In this document: in pieces, positions 26,923 through 35,452 of the stretch | Layout: each line of letters starts with the position of its first letter | Numbering within the stretch: position 1 is the first letter of the stretch | From: Moraxellaceae bacterium | GTDB lineage: Bacteria; Pseudomonadota; Gammaproteobacteria; Pseudomonadales; Moraxellaceae | DNA: 64,000 nucleotides | Direction: 5' to 3' | Assembly (NCBI GenBank): GCA_003543245.1 | Contig: DPJB01000007.1 | Span: 84,977 to 148,976, forward strand | Notes under the pieces: generated by a model | What the model saw: only the letters and a program-made list of their open reading frames with translations | What the model was told of the DNA's origin: nothing | Databases searched by the model: none | Position numbers and translations under genes: made by a program

Positions 26923-28293
26923 TTATGTGCTGAACAGGATACGCACACACAGGCCCTTACCGTCTGGTCCGTCAGACAGTGTCAGCGTGGCACCATGAAG
27001 CGTGGCAATGCGGTCGGCAATCGACAGTCCCAGCCCGCTGCCTTGCCGGCCGCTTGTGTCCAGACGACGAAAGCGTTGCATGGCTGCTTCGCGTTGCTCC
27101 TGTGGAATGCCTGGCCCCTCATCGCACACGGACACCGCAACGGTGCCATTGTGACGCCCTGCGACATGCACGGTGACACTGCTGTCGGCAGGTGAATAGC
27201 GGATGGCATTGTCGACAAGGTTGCGCAGCAGTATCTGCAAAAGATCAGCATGGCCGGTAATGATGCTGGCGTTGTTTCCTGTGTCGCCACCTCCGGCATC
27301 AAGGCCCAGTTCAACATGCTTGCGCGCCGCTTCCGGTGCCAGCAGTTCAATACACTGCAGGGCGACATCACGGAGGTTGACCGCTGATGCCTTGCTTGCC
27401 AGTACGCCATGATCGACGCGGGCCAGTGTCAGCAATTGTTCAATCAGGCGGGTAGCACGTTCGCCAGCGCTCAGCGCCATGGTAATGGCACGATCCCTTT
27501 CTGCATCATCACGTGCACCTTGTGCGACCTGCAGTTGCGTCCGGATGGCGGCGAGCGGAGTGCGTAATTCGTGCGAGGCGTCACTGGTGAAACGGCGTTC
27601 GCTGTCCAGGGAGGCATCCACACGTAGCATCAGCTCGTTCAGGCGGGTAACCAGTGGCGCCAGTTCGCGTGGCACGCTGGTATCGAGCGGGTGCAGTTGT
27701 CCCGGTTGTTGCTGTGACAGTGCGTCGCCCAGCTGCCTGACCGGGCGCAATGCGCGGGTGACCGCCAGCCACACCAGCAAGCCGAGCAGTGGCAGGGCCA
27801 CCAGTAGCGGGCTCAGCAACTGCCCGAGCATTTCCGCGGCGAGTTCCTCGCGCGCAGCGCGGGATTCGCCAACCTGGACCTGATGGCGCGCATCCGGCGT
27901 AGCGATGGAAAATACACGCCAGGACTCTGTGCCGATGCGGGTATCGGAGTAGCCATTGCGGGCTGTGCTCAGTGGCGTTGCCGGCGCATTGGCAGAGTGC
28001 AGTTGCAGACGGCCTTCATCATCCCAGATCTGGAACGCTACCTGTTGTGCGTGGCGATGCAGGTTGGGGGCGTGCTCGATCTCAATGTCATCTACGTCTT
28101 CGCCGGCCTGCGCCAGCAGCAACGCCGCGCTTTGTGCCAGATGGGCATCGAGCAGTTCATCCAGTTCCTGACGGGTTTCGATAACGGTCAGTACGGCAGT
28201 GCCCAGCCAGATAATGGCCAACCCCCCAAGCAGGAGCAGCAGCAACTGGCGGCGCAGGCTGCCGGATTTCCTGAGGGAGATGCTGTCAGTCAT
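26923..28293 (-). CDS. QseC-like sensor histidine kinase
   Basis: A 456-residue inner-membrane kinase. Two membrane helices (about residues 15-38 and 158-180) flank a periplasmic sensor segment; a HAMP-like region follows, then the H-box SDASHELRTPLAAIR, N-box NLVDNAIRYSP, and G-boxes DEGPGIP and GSGLGLSIAD. The architecture is that of QseC/TctE kinases. It overlaps the response regulator gene by four bases (ATGA) and ends the operon that starts with the SHP, DHC and cytochrome b genes, so it probably controls that respiratory set. Confidence 0.92.
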   Translation of the reverse strand: MTDSISLRKSGSLRRQLLLLLLGGLAIIWLGTAVLTVIETRQELDELLDAHLAQSAALLLAQAGEDVDDIEIEHAPNLHRHAQQVAFQIWDDEGRLQLHSANAPATPLSTARNGYSDTRIGTESWRVFSIATPDARHQVQVGESRAAREELAAEMLGQLLSPLLVALPLLGLLVWLAVTRALRPVRQLGDALSQQQPGQLHPLDTSVPRELAPLVTRLNELMLRVDASLDSERRFTSDASHELRTPLAAIRTQLQVAQGARDDAERDRAITMALSAGERATRLIEQLLTLARVDHGVLASKASAVNLRDVALQCIELLAPEAARKHVELGLDAGGGDTGNNASIITGHADLLQILLRNLVDNAIRYSPADSSVTVHVAGRHNGTVAVSVCDEGPGIPQEQREAAMQRFRRLDTSGRQGSGLGLSIADRIATLHGATLTLSDGPDGKGLCVRILFST

Positions 28294-28961
28294 GGCTGGT
28301 CCAGATCACGTGGCATGAGGTACCCCACTCCCCGGAGGGTTTGCACGATGTGCGGTGCAATCTTGCGGCGCAGGTGATGCAGGTGGACATCAATGGCATT
28401 CGATTCCACCTCTTCTCCCCAGGCGTACAGGGCCGATGCCAGTTGTTCGCGCGTCAGGATTCGGCCGGCATGCGTCATGAATGTTTCCAGCAGGGAAAAT
28501 TCGCGCGCAGACAGGGCGCAGGGTTGATCGTGATACCGCACTTCGTGCGTGGCAGGATTGAGCGAAAGGGCACCTATACGGATTTCCGCCGACGCAATGC
28601 CACTGGCCCGGCGCACGAGTGCCCGCAGGCGTGCACCCAGTTCGCCCAGATCAAACGGCTTGATCAGGTAGTCGTCGGCACCGGCGTCCAGTCCGTGAAT
28701 GCGGTCATCGATGCTGTCGCGGGCGGTCAGCAGCAGCACTGGCGTGACATTCTTGCGGGCGCGGGCCTGACGTAACACCTCAAGACCGTTGCGGCCGGGC
28801 AGGGCGATGTCCAGCACCACGGCCGCATAGGTTTCAGTATCCAGTGCAGCAGAGGCATCCAGCCCGTTCTGCACCCAGTCCACCACAAAGCCCTGCTGGC
28901 GCAGCCCGGTACAAAGGCCATCGCCAAGGTGCGGATCATCTTCCACCACGAGCAGACGCAT
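28290..28961 (-). CDS. QseB/PmrA-like OmpR-family response regulator
   Basis: A 223-residue regulator with receiver domain (MRLLVVEDDPHLGDGL, phosphoacceptor Asp in VLDIALPG, switch lysine in LIKPFD) and an OmpR-type winged helix (ALSAREFSLLETFMTHAGRILTREQL, DVHLHHLRRKI). Its stop overlaps the kinase start. The family binds direct repeats of CTTAAT-type half sites; exactly such a pair lies upstream of the first gene of this operon (30608-30624), suggesting self-control of the whole cluster. Confidence 0.92.
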   Translation of the reverse strand: MRLLVVEDDPHLGDGLCTGLRQQGFVVDWVQNGLDASAALDTETYAAVVLDIALPGRNGLEVLRQARARKNVTPVLLLTARDSIDDRIHGLDAGADDYLIKPFDLGELGARLRALVRRASGIASAEIRIGALSLNPATHEVRYHDQPCALSAREFSLLETFMTHAGRILTREQLASALYAWGEEVESNAIDVHLHHLRRKIAPHIVQTLRGVGYLMPRDLDQP

Positions 28962-28980
28962 GCATCAGGTCCTGTATGGA

Positions 28981-29673
28981 TCAGTCATCATCATCATTGT
29001 CGTTGTCCCCGGATTTTTCACCAGGATAATCACTGGCGGCACTGTCCACGCCAGCAGGCGCGGGATTATTGAGTGTCCATGCCCAGAAGCTGCCAAGGGA
29101 CACAATCATCAGTATGGCAACCAGTGGCCGGGTATGCGTGATGCCCTGTCCATCATGGCCGGGCTTGTAGCCGGTGAACATGCTGGCGATCAGGTTTTCG
29201 TGATGTTTCAGGCTGCTGAAGATGACGCCGACAACATGCATACCCACGACCACCAGCATTACGGTTGCCAGTATTTCATGCACCTCCTCCAGCCACTCGC
29301 CACCCAGTTCATTGTACATGGCCCATCCGGATGCAGCCGTGGCCAGTCCCAGCGTGAGCAGCATGACGACGGCGATGGCGCCGAGCGGGTTGTGCCCGGC
29401 ATGCGGCTCGGGATGTACGGACAGCAGTGAGCGCAGGTAACTGATAACGGCTTTGGGGCCGCGAATAAAGTCGCTGAAGCGGGCATGACGGGTGCCAACG
29501 ATGCCCCACAGCAAGCGGAACACGATCAGGCCCGCCATGGTGTAGCCGCAGGCAATATGAACATTGAGCCAGCGTTCGCTGTCAGCGGTCAGCCATGCGC
29601 CGGCAAAACTTGCGGCCAGCGACCAGTGGAACAGGCGGACAGGCCAGTCCCAGATCAGGGTACGAGAGGTCAT
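28981..29673 (-). CDS. Cytochrome b561-like di-haem membrane protein of the SHP-DHC cluster
   Basis: A 230-residue protein with at least four membrane helices. WDWPVRLFHWSLAASF carries a haem-ligand histidine of the cytochrome b/b6-NiFe type family; more histidines lie in NVHIACGYTMAG, EEVHEILATVML and VGMHVVGV. The end is strikingly acidic (PGEKSGDNDNDDDD). Its start overlaps the stop of the di-haem cytochrome c gene (ATGA). In other bacteria a similar membrane cytochrome b passes electrons from quinol to the di-haem cytochrome and SHP. Confidence 0.9.
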   Translation of the reverse strand: MTSRTLIWDWPVRLFHWSLAASFAGAWLTADSERWLNVHIACGYTMAGLIVFRLLWGIVGTRHARFSDFIRGPKAVISYLRSLLSVHPEPHAGHNPLGAIAVVMLLTLGLATAASGWAMYNELGGEWLEEVHEILATVMLVVVGMHVVGVIFSSLKHHENLIASMFTGYKPGHDGQGITHTRPLVAILMIVSLGSFWAWTLNNPAPAGVDSAASDYPGEKSGDNDNDDDD

Positions 29674-30149
29674 TTCCTGTTTACTCCTTTGGGCAAGCGG
29701 ACGTTGTCTTCAGTGAATATCCCGTCAGCCGCACTGGTGTGGCAGGCGCCACAGTTGGCGGCTGATTTCACCGCCGGGTTTTTCCAGATGCTGGCCGGCA
29801 ACTCTTCCTGGTGCTCATGCAGAAACCAGCGGGTTTCGGTAATGCGCAGCTGTGGTTTGCCGTTTTTATCCGTGGCGCGACCCCCGGCGTTTTTCACCAG
29901 AAACTGGCGCAGGCGCTGAGCAGTGGCATCGTCCAGGCTGGCATCAGAACCGAAGTGCTGGCCCAGCCCGTTCATGACGCCATTCCAGGACTGACTGGAC
30001 AGCAGGCCGGGTGGATAGGGGGCATGACAACTGCCACATTCCTGGGTGTAGAGCGGGTTTGTGACCGGGGGCAGGTCATCTGCGCGGGACAGGACGGGTA
30101 CCGCCAGAAGGCCGGCCAGAACCAGCAGGGTGTGTATCCGGATGTTCAT
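29670..30149 (-). CDS. Di-haem cytochrome c (DHC)
   Basis: A 159-residue periplasmic protein with signal peptide (about residues 1-23) and two haem-attachment sites, CGSCH at 38-42 and CGACH at 133-137. The layout matches the dihaem cytochrome c family (DHC) known as electron donor to the sphaeroides haem protein. It lies nine bases after the SHP gene and overlaps the cytochrome b gene, a compact operon. Confidence 0.92.
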   Translation of the reverse strand: MNIRIHTLLVLAGLLAVPVLSRADDLPPVTNPLYTQECGSCHAPYPPGLLSSQSWNGVMNGLGQHFGSDASLDDATAQRLRQFLVKNAGGRATDKNGKPQLRITETRWFLHEHQEELPASIWKNPAVKSAANCGACHTSAADGIFTEDNVRLPKGVNRK

Positions 30150-30158
30150 GTCGACTCC

Positions 30159-30563
30159 TTAGCGCAGGCTTTGCAGATAAGTGAGCACGTCGCCTTTTTC
30201 ACGCGCGCTGCATTCGCGGCCCAGCACATCCTTGCAGTTGCGGCGGAACCACTTTTCCACCTTGGTGGCATCGGTAAAGCGGTCCGGATTGGCAGCGGGA
30301 GCGAGCGGCTTCAATACCTTGCCGGTGACGGCATGGCGTCCGCTCTTGCGGGCATCTGTTGTGTGGCAGCTCGCGCAGCTCCAGTCGCCACCGTGGCGGC
30401 TGGTGAAGAACTGGCGTCCGCGCTCAGCCGACAGCGGGCCGGCGGCAGGAGACGTGGCTAGTGCTTCTGCGGCGTACCCGGCCTGAAGGCGGGCAGGAGT
30501 GTCCGTGCCGGCGGCAAACAGCATGCCGGGGAGTAGCAGGAGGGCGGTGAGGGTGCGTTGCAT
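30159..30563 (-). CDS. DUF1924 / sphaeroides haem protein (SHP)-like cytochrome c
   Basis: A 134-residue periplasmic mono-haem cytochrome with signal peptide (about residues 1-18) and haem site CASCH (63-67). The segment KWFRRNCKDVLGRECSAREKGD is the DUF1924/SHP signature. SHP of Rhodobacter binds oxygen at a haem with a displaceable asparagine ligand; Asn109, next to Cys110 and with Cys118 close by, is the likely counterpart here (inference). It is the first gene of SHP-DHC-cytochrome b-regulator-kinase. A CTTAAT direct repeat lies upstream. Confidence 0.9.
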   Translation of the reverse strand: MQRTLTALLLLPGMLFAAGTDTPARLQAGYAAEALATSPAAGPLSAERGRQFFTSRHGGDWSCASCHTTDARKSGRHAVTGKVLKPLAPAANPDRFTDATKVEKWFRRNCKDVLGRECSAREKGDVLTYLQSLR

Positions 30564-30607
30564 GAAAATCTCCGTGAGAGAGCTTTCATGCAGGATGCGG
30601 GGACAGG

Positions 30608-30624
30608 ATTAAGCGGGCATTAAG
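30608..30624 (-). promoter_or_regulatory. CTTAAT-N5-CTTAAT box upstream of the SHP operon
   Basis: On the reverse strand CTTAAT GCCCG CTTAAT forms a perfect direct repeat with 11-bp period, the form bound by PmrA/QseB-type regulators. It ends 45 bases upstream of the SHP start, and a regulator of this family is encoded in the same operon. Confidence 0.7.
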
Positions 30625-30681
30625 GCGGGGCAGAAAACGGGGAACCGGCCATGGCGGGGCCGGTCCTCATGCAGTCAGGGA

Positions 30682-31050
30682 TCAGTGCCTGAGTGCGTGC
30701 TCGTTGATCAGCGCAACCAGCTCTTCTTCCTGGGCAGGTTTGCAGACGTAGGCGCAGGCGCCCTGGCGCATGCCCCAGAAGCGGTCGCTTTCCTGTGTCT
30801 TGCTGGTGACCATGATCACGGGAATGTGGGCGGTCTCCTTGTCCTGCAGCAGCTTGCGGGTCGCCTGATAGCCATTGAGCTCGGGCATGATGATGTCCAT
30901 CAGGATGATGTCCGGCTTCTTTTCCCGGGCTGTGGCAATGGCAGACTCGCCATCGTCGGCAAACAGGAAGTTGTGGCCGTACTTTTTCAGCATGCTGTAG
31001 ATGGCCATCTTTTCAGTAGGAGAGTCATCAACAATCAGGACGCGTGCCAT
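30682..31050 (-). CDS. PilG/PilH-like single-domain response regulator
   Basis: A 122-residue stand-alone receiver: MARVLIVDDSPTEKMAIY, phosphoacceptor aspartate in IILMDIIMPELNGYQ, and switch residues in VTSKTQ and CKPAQEEEL. This matches PilG/PilH-type receivers that relay Chp chemosensory signals to type IV pili, but no pil or chp genes are adjacent, so the partner kinase is unknown. ATG at 31050 is preferred, with GGAG nine bases upstream. Confidence 0.88.
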   Translation of the reverse strand: MARVLIVDDSPTEKMAIYSMLKKYGHNFLFADDGESAIATAREKKPDIILMDIIMPELNGYQATRKLLQDKETAHIPVIMVTSKTQESDRFWGMRQGACAYVCKPAQEEELVALINEHALRH

Positions 31051-31358
31051 TAGGAATTGCTCCGGGAATAATCTGACGTGAAGCATAATAGCCGGTGATG
31101 ACGAACAAAAGACATTGCAGGCCAGACTGCGGTCTGATTCACACGCAATCCGCTGACTGGCGGGTTGTGTCGACAGGCGGTGCGGAGCGATGATGCTGGT
31201 GCGAGGGTGTGGTGCTGGTCAGGAACAGGTGACAGCTGTGAGCGGGATATGTGCTCTGGCGCACCGATACGACCTGGCAATAAAGTTACATTAAAGATAT
31301 GGAATACAGGTGTGGAGCAACCACACTTCACAGTTAACCAACCTCAGGACTACCTGTC
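31051..31358. other. Divergent intergenic region before the PA2779-like gene
   Basis: These 308 bases hold no gene I can support. Near the PA2779-like start there is an AT-rich promoter-like segment (about 31280-31305) and a small hairpin GTGTGG/CCACAC at about 31311-31327. The left part would hold the receiver gene promoter. Confidence 0.35.
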
Positions 31359-31751
31359 ATGATGAACCTCAAAGTACTCAAAACCACGGCCGCCGTATTG
31401 CTGGTCAGCATGGGAATGGTCAGCCTGCCGGCGCAAGCAGCCATGATTTCAACAGAAGAAGCTGTGCAAATGGCCATGCCTGCAGGTAACGAGCGGGCAG
31501 CGGTGAACGCCCTGATGGCTCGTGCCGATGTGCAGGCCGAGCTGGCCCGCTTTGGTGTGGACCCGGCACTGGCTGCTGAGCGTGTGGCCGCGTTGTCGGA
31601 TGCCGAGATTGCTTCCCTGCATCAGCGTGTGCAGTCCGAGACGGCAGGTGGCAGTGTGGTGGGCGTCATCGTGTTCATTTTTGTGCTGCTGCTGATCACG
31701 GACATCCTTGGCCTGACCAAGATTTTCCCGTTCACACGGTCGGTCCGTTAA
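31359..31751 (+). CDS. PA2779-family small membrane protein
   Basis: A 130-residue protein with a signal-like N terminus (about residues 1-27, ending PAQAAM). A helical middle part contains ARADVQAELARFGVDPALAAERVAALSDAEIASLHQR in sense, and one C-terminal membrane helix follows (VVGVIVFIFVLLLITDILGL) with tail TKIFPFTRSVR. This matches the PA2779 family, of unknown function. It is followed on the same strand by its usual partner, the PA2778-like peptidase, as in Pseudomonas. Confidence 0.88.
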   Translation: MMNLKVLKTTAAVLLVSMGMVSLPAQAAMISTEEAVQMAMPAGNERAAVNALMARADVQAELARFGVDPALAAERVAALSDAEIASLHQRVQSETAGGSVVGVIVFIFVLLLITDILGLTKIFPFTRSVR

Positions 31752-31801
31752 GCCGCGATTGCTGCTTGTCCGTCTGGGTTGCTGTGCGGAAGCCCCTCTC
31801 C

Positions 31802-31839
31802 TGCATGACCGGTTTGGCTGATACCATGCCGGTCATGCA
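31802..31839. repeat. 11-bp perfect inverted repeat between PA2779- and PA2778-like genes
   Basis: TGCATGACCGG and its complement are separated by 16 bases. No T run follows, so it may be an RNA structure or operator rather than a standard terminator. Confidence 0.6.
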
Positions 31840-31872
31840 CGACAGTGTCCTGTCATTCACGGATGGCTCTTG

Positions 31873-32856
31873 ATGGTGGTTTCCCTCTTTGTTCGTCCGC
31901 TTGCCCGGGCGATGGTACTTGTCTCCCTGCTCGGGCTGGCCGGATGTGTGGCGCCGCAAACCCGTGCGTTGCGTGCGCAGCCCGTCGCTACGGCACCTGC
32001 CATGCTGCAGGATGTGCCCTTCTTTCCCCAGGCAGATTATCAGTGCGGTCCTGCTGCGCTGGCCTCCATGCTGACCTGGAGTGGCAATGCGGTCACGCCG
32101 GACAAGCTGGTGCCCGAGATTTATGTGCCCGGGCGCAAGGGCAGCTTTGGTGTGGAGATGTTTGCCTCGGCCCGTCGCCACGGCCGTCTCATGTATCCGC
32201 TGGCGCCCGCACTGGGCTCGCTGCTGACGGCGCTGGAGCAGGGCTATCCTGTGCTGGTGCTGCAGAACAACGGTCTGGCGATCTACCCGGTCTGGCATTT
32301 TGCCGTGGTGATCGGTGCGGACCGCCAACAGGAAAAGGTCTGGTTGCACTCCGGGCGCACAGAGCGTCTGGAGGTTGATTTCTCGACCTTTGAGCGCACC
32401 TGGGCGCGCGGCGGGTATTGGGCAACGCTGGTGTTTGATCCGTCCGCTTTTCCCGACTCCCTCGATCCCCCTGCCGTTATTCGCGAACTGGCACTGATGG
32501 AAAAGGGCGGGGCGGTGAAAGAGGCCCAGGCCGGTTTTGCCCGCGTTGTCATTACTTGGCCGCAGCAAAAAACCGGCTGGCTTGGTCTGGCGAGCAGTTC
32601 AATGAAGCTGGGGGACCTGAAGCTGGCAGAGTCAACGCTGCGTGAGCTGGTGCGTCGCCAGCCCCAGTACGGTGCCGGTCTCAACAATCTGGCCGACTTG
32701 CTGCTGAAAACCGGTCGACCGGCCGAGGCATTGCCATTTGCCGAGCGGGCAGTGGCGTTACTGGATATCCCTGCCACACGCGCCACGCTGGCGGCGGCAC
32801 ATGCCGCAGTGGCGGTCCAGCCCGAGCCTGCTGCGGAGCCTGCGGAGGCTCACTGA
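31873..32856 (+). CDS. PA2778-family C39-like cysteine peptidase lipoprotein with TPRs
   Basis: A 327-residue protein. The N terminus ends in lipobox LAGC (Cys25). A C39-like papain fold follows: DVPFFPQADYQCGPAALASML gives the catalytic cysteine and PVWHFAVVIG the histidine. Residues about 210-310 form tetratricopeptide-like helices (GWLGLASSSMKLGDLKLAESTL). It pairs with the PA2779-like gene. Likely a periplasmic protease or processing enzyme with unknown target. The start is weak: an ATG at 31912 would also leave an intact signal. Its 3' end overlaps the convergent DedA-PAP2 gene by seven bases. Confidence 0.85.
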   Translation: MVVSLFVRPLARAMVLVSLLGLAGCVAPQTRALRAQPVATAPAMLQDVPFFPQADYQCGPAALASMLTWSGNAVTPDKLVPEIYVPGRKGSFGVEMFASARRHGRLMYPLAPALGSLLTALEQGYPVLVLQNNGLAIYPVWHFAVVIGADRQQEKVWLHSGRTERLEVDFSTFERTWARGGYWATLVFDPSAFPDSLDPPAVIRELALMEKGGAVKEAQAGFARVVITWPQQKTGWLGLASSSMKLGDLKLAESTLRELVRRQPQYGAGLNNLADLLLKTGRPAEALPFAERAVALLDIPATRATLAAAHAAVAVQPEPAAEPAEAH

Positions 32857-34274
32857 GGCGTGCCCGGGCCTGCTGCCGGTCGGGGCTGGACCAGGGCATG
32901 ATCCGCCATGGCTTGCTGGTGTGCAGGCCAGACAACCAGCGCTGCACTCAACGTAATCGCCAGTACACCAACTCCCAGTACCTCCGGTCCTGACAGGGCC
33001 GGTTTGGGCCCCCGGTGCCAGAACCAGCGCAGCAGCGCAACGGTCAGAAGCCCCAGAAAGCCCCCCGCCACGATGTCACTCACCCAGTGCACACCCAGAT
33101 AGGGGCGCGAGGCAATGGTGAACAGCATGATGCCGATCAGGATGGGGCGGGCGATTTTCATTGTTCCTGCATTCAGCAGTCTGCCGAAAAATATCAGCAG
33201 AAAGCCCCAGACCATGATGGTCGTGAACGCATGGCCGCTGGGAAAGGCATAGGAATCGGGAGGATTCAGGACCAAGCCAGGGCGTGGAATTGCCCACACA
33301 TACTTCATGACGGCCGGAATGGTCAGGCCGATGCTGGCGGTGAGGAATACCAGCGCCGCCGTGCGCCACTCGCCACGCAGCAGCAGCCAGCCGAGCACCA
33401 CGCCGCCAAAGGTGAGCAGGCTGGGCTGGTCGCCGAATGTTGCCAGCGCCACGAACAGGTGGTCGAGCATGGGCTGGCGCAGTGACACCAGTTGCTCTGC
33501 CAGTATCGCATCCAGCGGATTCAGCAGCGGTAGGCTGCCGGCCGTTACGATAAAGCCCGCAAGCCCGGTGGCGGCCAGCCACAACGAAACACGCTGGCGT
33601 TGCGGCATGCCGTCGGCGTCGTAATGCATCCCGCTGTTGGGAATGGGGTGATGCTCCAGCCAGTCCTCGATCACGGGCAGCAGCCAGGTGAACACGGCCA
33701 CCAGAATCAGGAGGGCGGCCAGCAATAACAGCTGGGGGCGGCCCGGCAGGCTGCTGTCGGCTGCTGCGATGCCAAAGCTGTAGCCGGGTACCAGATGAAA
33801 CGGTGCCCAAGCGACAGCAGAGAGAAAGTTCATCCAGAGAAAATACAGCGGCTTCATGCGGAAGATGCCCGCAGCCATGGGCACAAAGGCTCGCAGGGGG
33901 CCGATGAAGCGGCCGAAGACAATGCTTTTGCCGCCATGCTGCTCGACATAGGCTTCGCTGCGCTGCAGCCACTGCGGGTATTTGCGGAAGGGCCAGACAT
34001 TCTCGATGCGGTGCTGGAAGGTCCGGCCGATCAGGTAGCTCACGCCATCACCGGCCATGGCGCCTGCAATACCGGTGAGAAGGAGCGGCACAAAATGGAT
34101 GTCGGCATGAGCCGCCAGTACGGACAGCACAAATAGCAGGGCCACGCCGGGTACGATGGCACCAATGACGGCAACCGCCTCCAGCATGGCCATGCTGAAC
34201 ACCAGGGCCAGAATGGCCTCGGGATGCGCAATCAGCCAGGTACGCAGCTCGGTGTAGGACGCAACGATATCCAT
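32850..34274 (-). CDS. DedA-PAP2 fusion membrane protein (LssY-like)
   Basis: A 474-residue multi-pass protein joining two domains. Residues about 1-200 are DedA/SNARE-associated, with GRFIGPLRAFVPMAAG and a reentrant-helix pattern; DedA proteins flip or carry lipids. Residues about 225-450 are a PAP2 phosphatase with motifs KYVWAIPRPG, YAFPSGHAF and SRPYLGVHWVSDIVAG. The fusion suggests linked movement and dephosphorylation of a lipid phosphate such as undecaprenyl diphosphate. It is downstream of lipA on the same strand. Confidence 0.92.
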   Translation of the reverse strand: MDIVASYTELRTWLIAHPEAILALVFSMAMLEAVAVIGAIVPGVALLFVLSVLAAHADIHFVPLLLTGIAGAMAGDGVSYLIGRTFQHRIENVWPFRKYPQWLQRSEAYVEQHGGKSIVFGRFIGPLRAFVPMAAGIFRMKPLYFLWMNFLSAVAWAPFHLVPGYSFGIAAADSSLPGRPQLLLLAALLILVAVFTWLLPVIEDWLEHHPIPNSGMHYDADGMPQRQRVSLWLAATGLAGFIVTAGSLPLLNPLDAILAEQLVSLRQPMLDHLFVALATFGDQPSLLTFGGVVLGWLLLRGEWRTAALVFLTASIGLTIPAVMKYVWAIPRPGLVLNPPDSYAFPSGHAFTTIMVWGFLLIFFGRLLNAGTMKIARPILIGIMLFTIASRPYLGVHWVSDIVAGGFLGLLTVALLRWFWHRGPKPALSGPEVLGVGVLAITLSAALVVWPAHQQAMADHALVQPRPAAGPGTPQ

Positions 34275-34294
34275 GCGGGTGGGCTGTCCTGGTG

Positions 34295-35278
34295 TCAGGC
34301 AGGCGTGCTGGCGTCGTGTCCGTCAAACTGGCGGTCGGCGTGATAGGACGAGCGCACCATCGGGCCGCTCCAGATGTTGCGGAAACCGATCTTGCGACCG
34401 TACTCGGCATACTCCTCGAACTCGGCGGGCGTTACAAAGCGGTCAACCGGCGCGTGCTGCCGGGACGGTTGCAGGTACTGGCCGATGGTGATGAGTTCGA
34501 CATTGTGGGCGCGCAGGTCGTCCAGCACGGCGAACACTTCTTCCTTGGTCTCGCCGATACCCACCATGAGGCCGCACTTGCTGGCGACATCCGGGCACTC
34601 TTCCTTGAAGCGCTTAAGCAGGGTCAGCGAGTGCTGGTAGTCAGAGCCGGGACGGATGGCTTTGTAGATGCGCGGTACGGTTTCGATGTTGTGGTTGAAC
34701 ACATCGGGCGGGCATTCCGTCATCAGGCGCAGGGCAATGTCCATGCGGCCACGGAAATCCGGTACCAGGATTTCGACGCGGGTATTCGGGTTGAGGGCGC
34801 GGATTTCACGAATGCAATCCACAAAATGCTGGGCGCCGCCGTCTTTCAGGTCATCGCGGTCGACCGAGGTCACCACGACGTACTTGAGCTTCAGGTTCTT
34901 GACTGTCTCGGCCAGATGCCTCGGCTCATCTGCATCCAGGGCATTGGGGCGGCCGTGGGCCACATCACAGAAAGGGCAGCGACGGGTACAGATGTCGCCC
35001 ATGATCATGAAGGTTGCGGTACCGCCACCAAAGCACTCCGGCAGGTTGGGGCAGGCGGCCTCTTCACACACGGTATGCAGCTTCTGCTCACGCAGCACGC
35101 TCTTGATGCGCTGGACTTCACCGGGATTGGAGATACGGACACGAATCCAGTCCGGCTTGCGCGGCAGCTCTGTCGTGGGAATCACCTTCACCGGAATACG
35201 CGCTACCTTCTCGGCCCCGCGCAGCTTCACGCCCTGTTCGACGGGTATGGGACGGGGGGCTTCGGTGGACTGGCTCAT
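34295..35278 (-). CDS. lipA: Lipoyl synthase
   Basis: A 327-residue radical-SAM enzyme that inserts two sulfurs into octanoyl groups on lipoate-dependent enzymes. The auxiliary cluster motif is [12 protein letters not shown] (CX4CX5C), the SAM cluster motif is CTRRCPFC, and the C-terminal RSSYHAD serine needed for auxiliary-cluster ligation is present. The ATG at 35278 has GGAG upstream and gives the normal length. lipB is not adjacent. It is divergent from sthA. Lipoylated dehydrogenases feed the TCA cycle used in acetate growth. Confidence 0.97.
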   Translation of the reverse strand: MSQSTEAPRPIPVEQGVKLRGAEKVARIPVKVIPTTELPRKPDWIRVRISNPGEVQRIKSVLREQKLHTVCEEAACPNLPECFGGGTATFMIMGDICTRRCPFCDVAHGRPNALDADEPRHLAETVKNLKLKYVVVTSVDRDDLKDGGAQHFVDCIREIRALNPNTRVEILVPDFRGRMDIALRLMTECPPDVFNHNIETVPRIYKAIRPGSDYQHSLTLLKRFKEECPDVASKCGLMVGIGETKEEVFAVLDDLRAHNVELITIGQYLQPSRQHAPVDRFVTPAEFEEYAEYGRKIGFRNIWSGPMVRSSYHADRQFDGHDASTPA

Positions 35279-35386
35279 GACGAACTCCGGCAGGGCATGG
35301 CAATCGTTCGAGTATACCTCACCCAATGGGGCTGGCCGTAGACATCACAGTACCAGTTGGTGTGTCCGGAGCAGTAAATCAGGTAC

Positions 35387-35431
35387 TTAGACTCTGGTCG
35401 TACGGACAGACGGTGGCTGGCGATGTACCAT
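35387..35431 (+). promoter_or_regulatory. Palindrome plus -10 element of the sthA promoter
   Basis: TTAGACTCTGGTCGTA (35387-35402) is a degenerate copy of the window-wide 16-bp palindrome (12 of 16 positions match the idealised form when read on the reverse strand). After exactly 23 bases comes TACCAT (35426-35431), placing a start point near 35438, just before the sthA ribosome site. Confidence 0.55.
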
Positions 35432-35452
35432 TCACGCCCAGTGGAGGACGTT

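Noticed and set aside
34292..35341. 349-codon forward frame opposite lipA
   Set aside because: Fully antisense to lipA, whose cluster motifs prove the other strand is coding.
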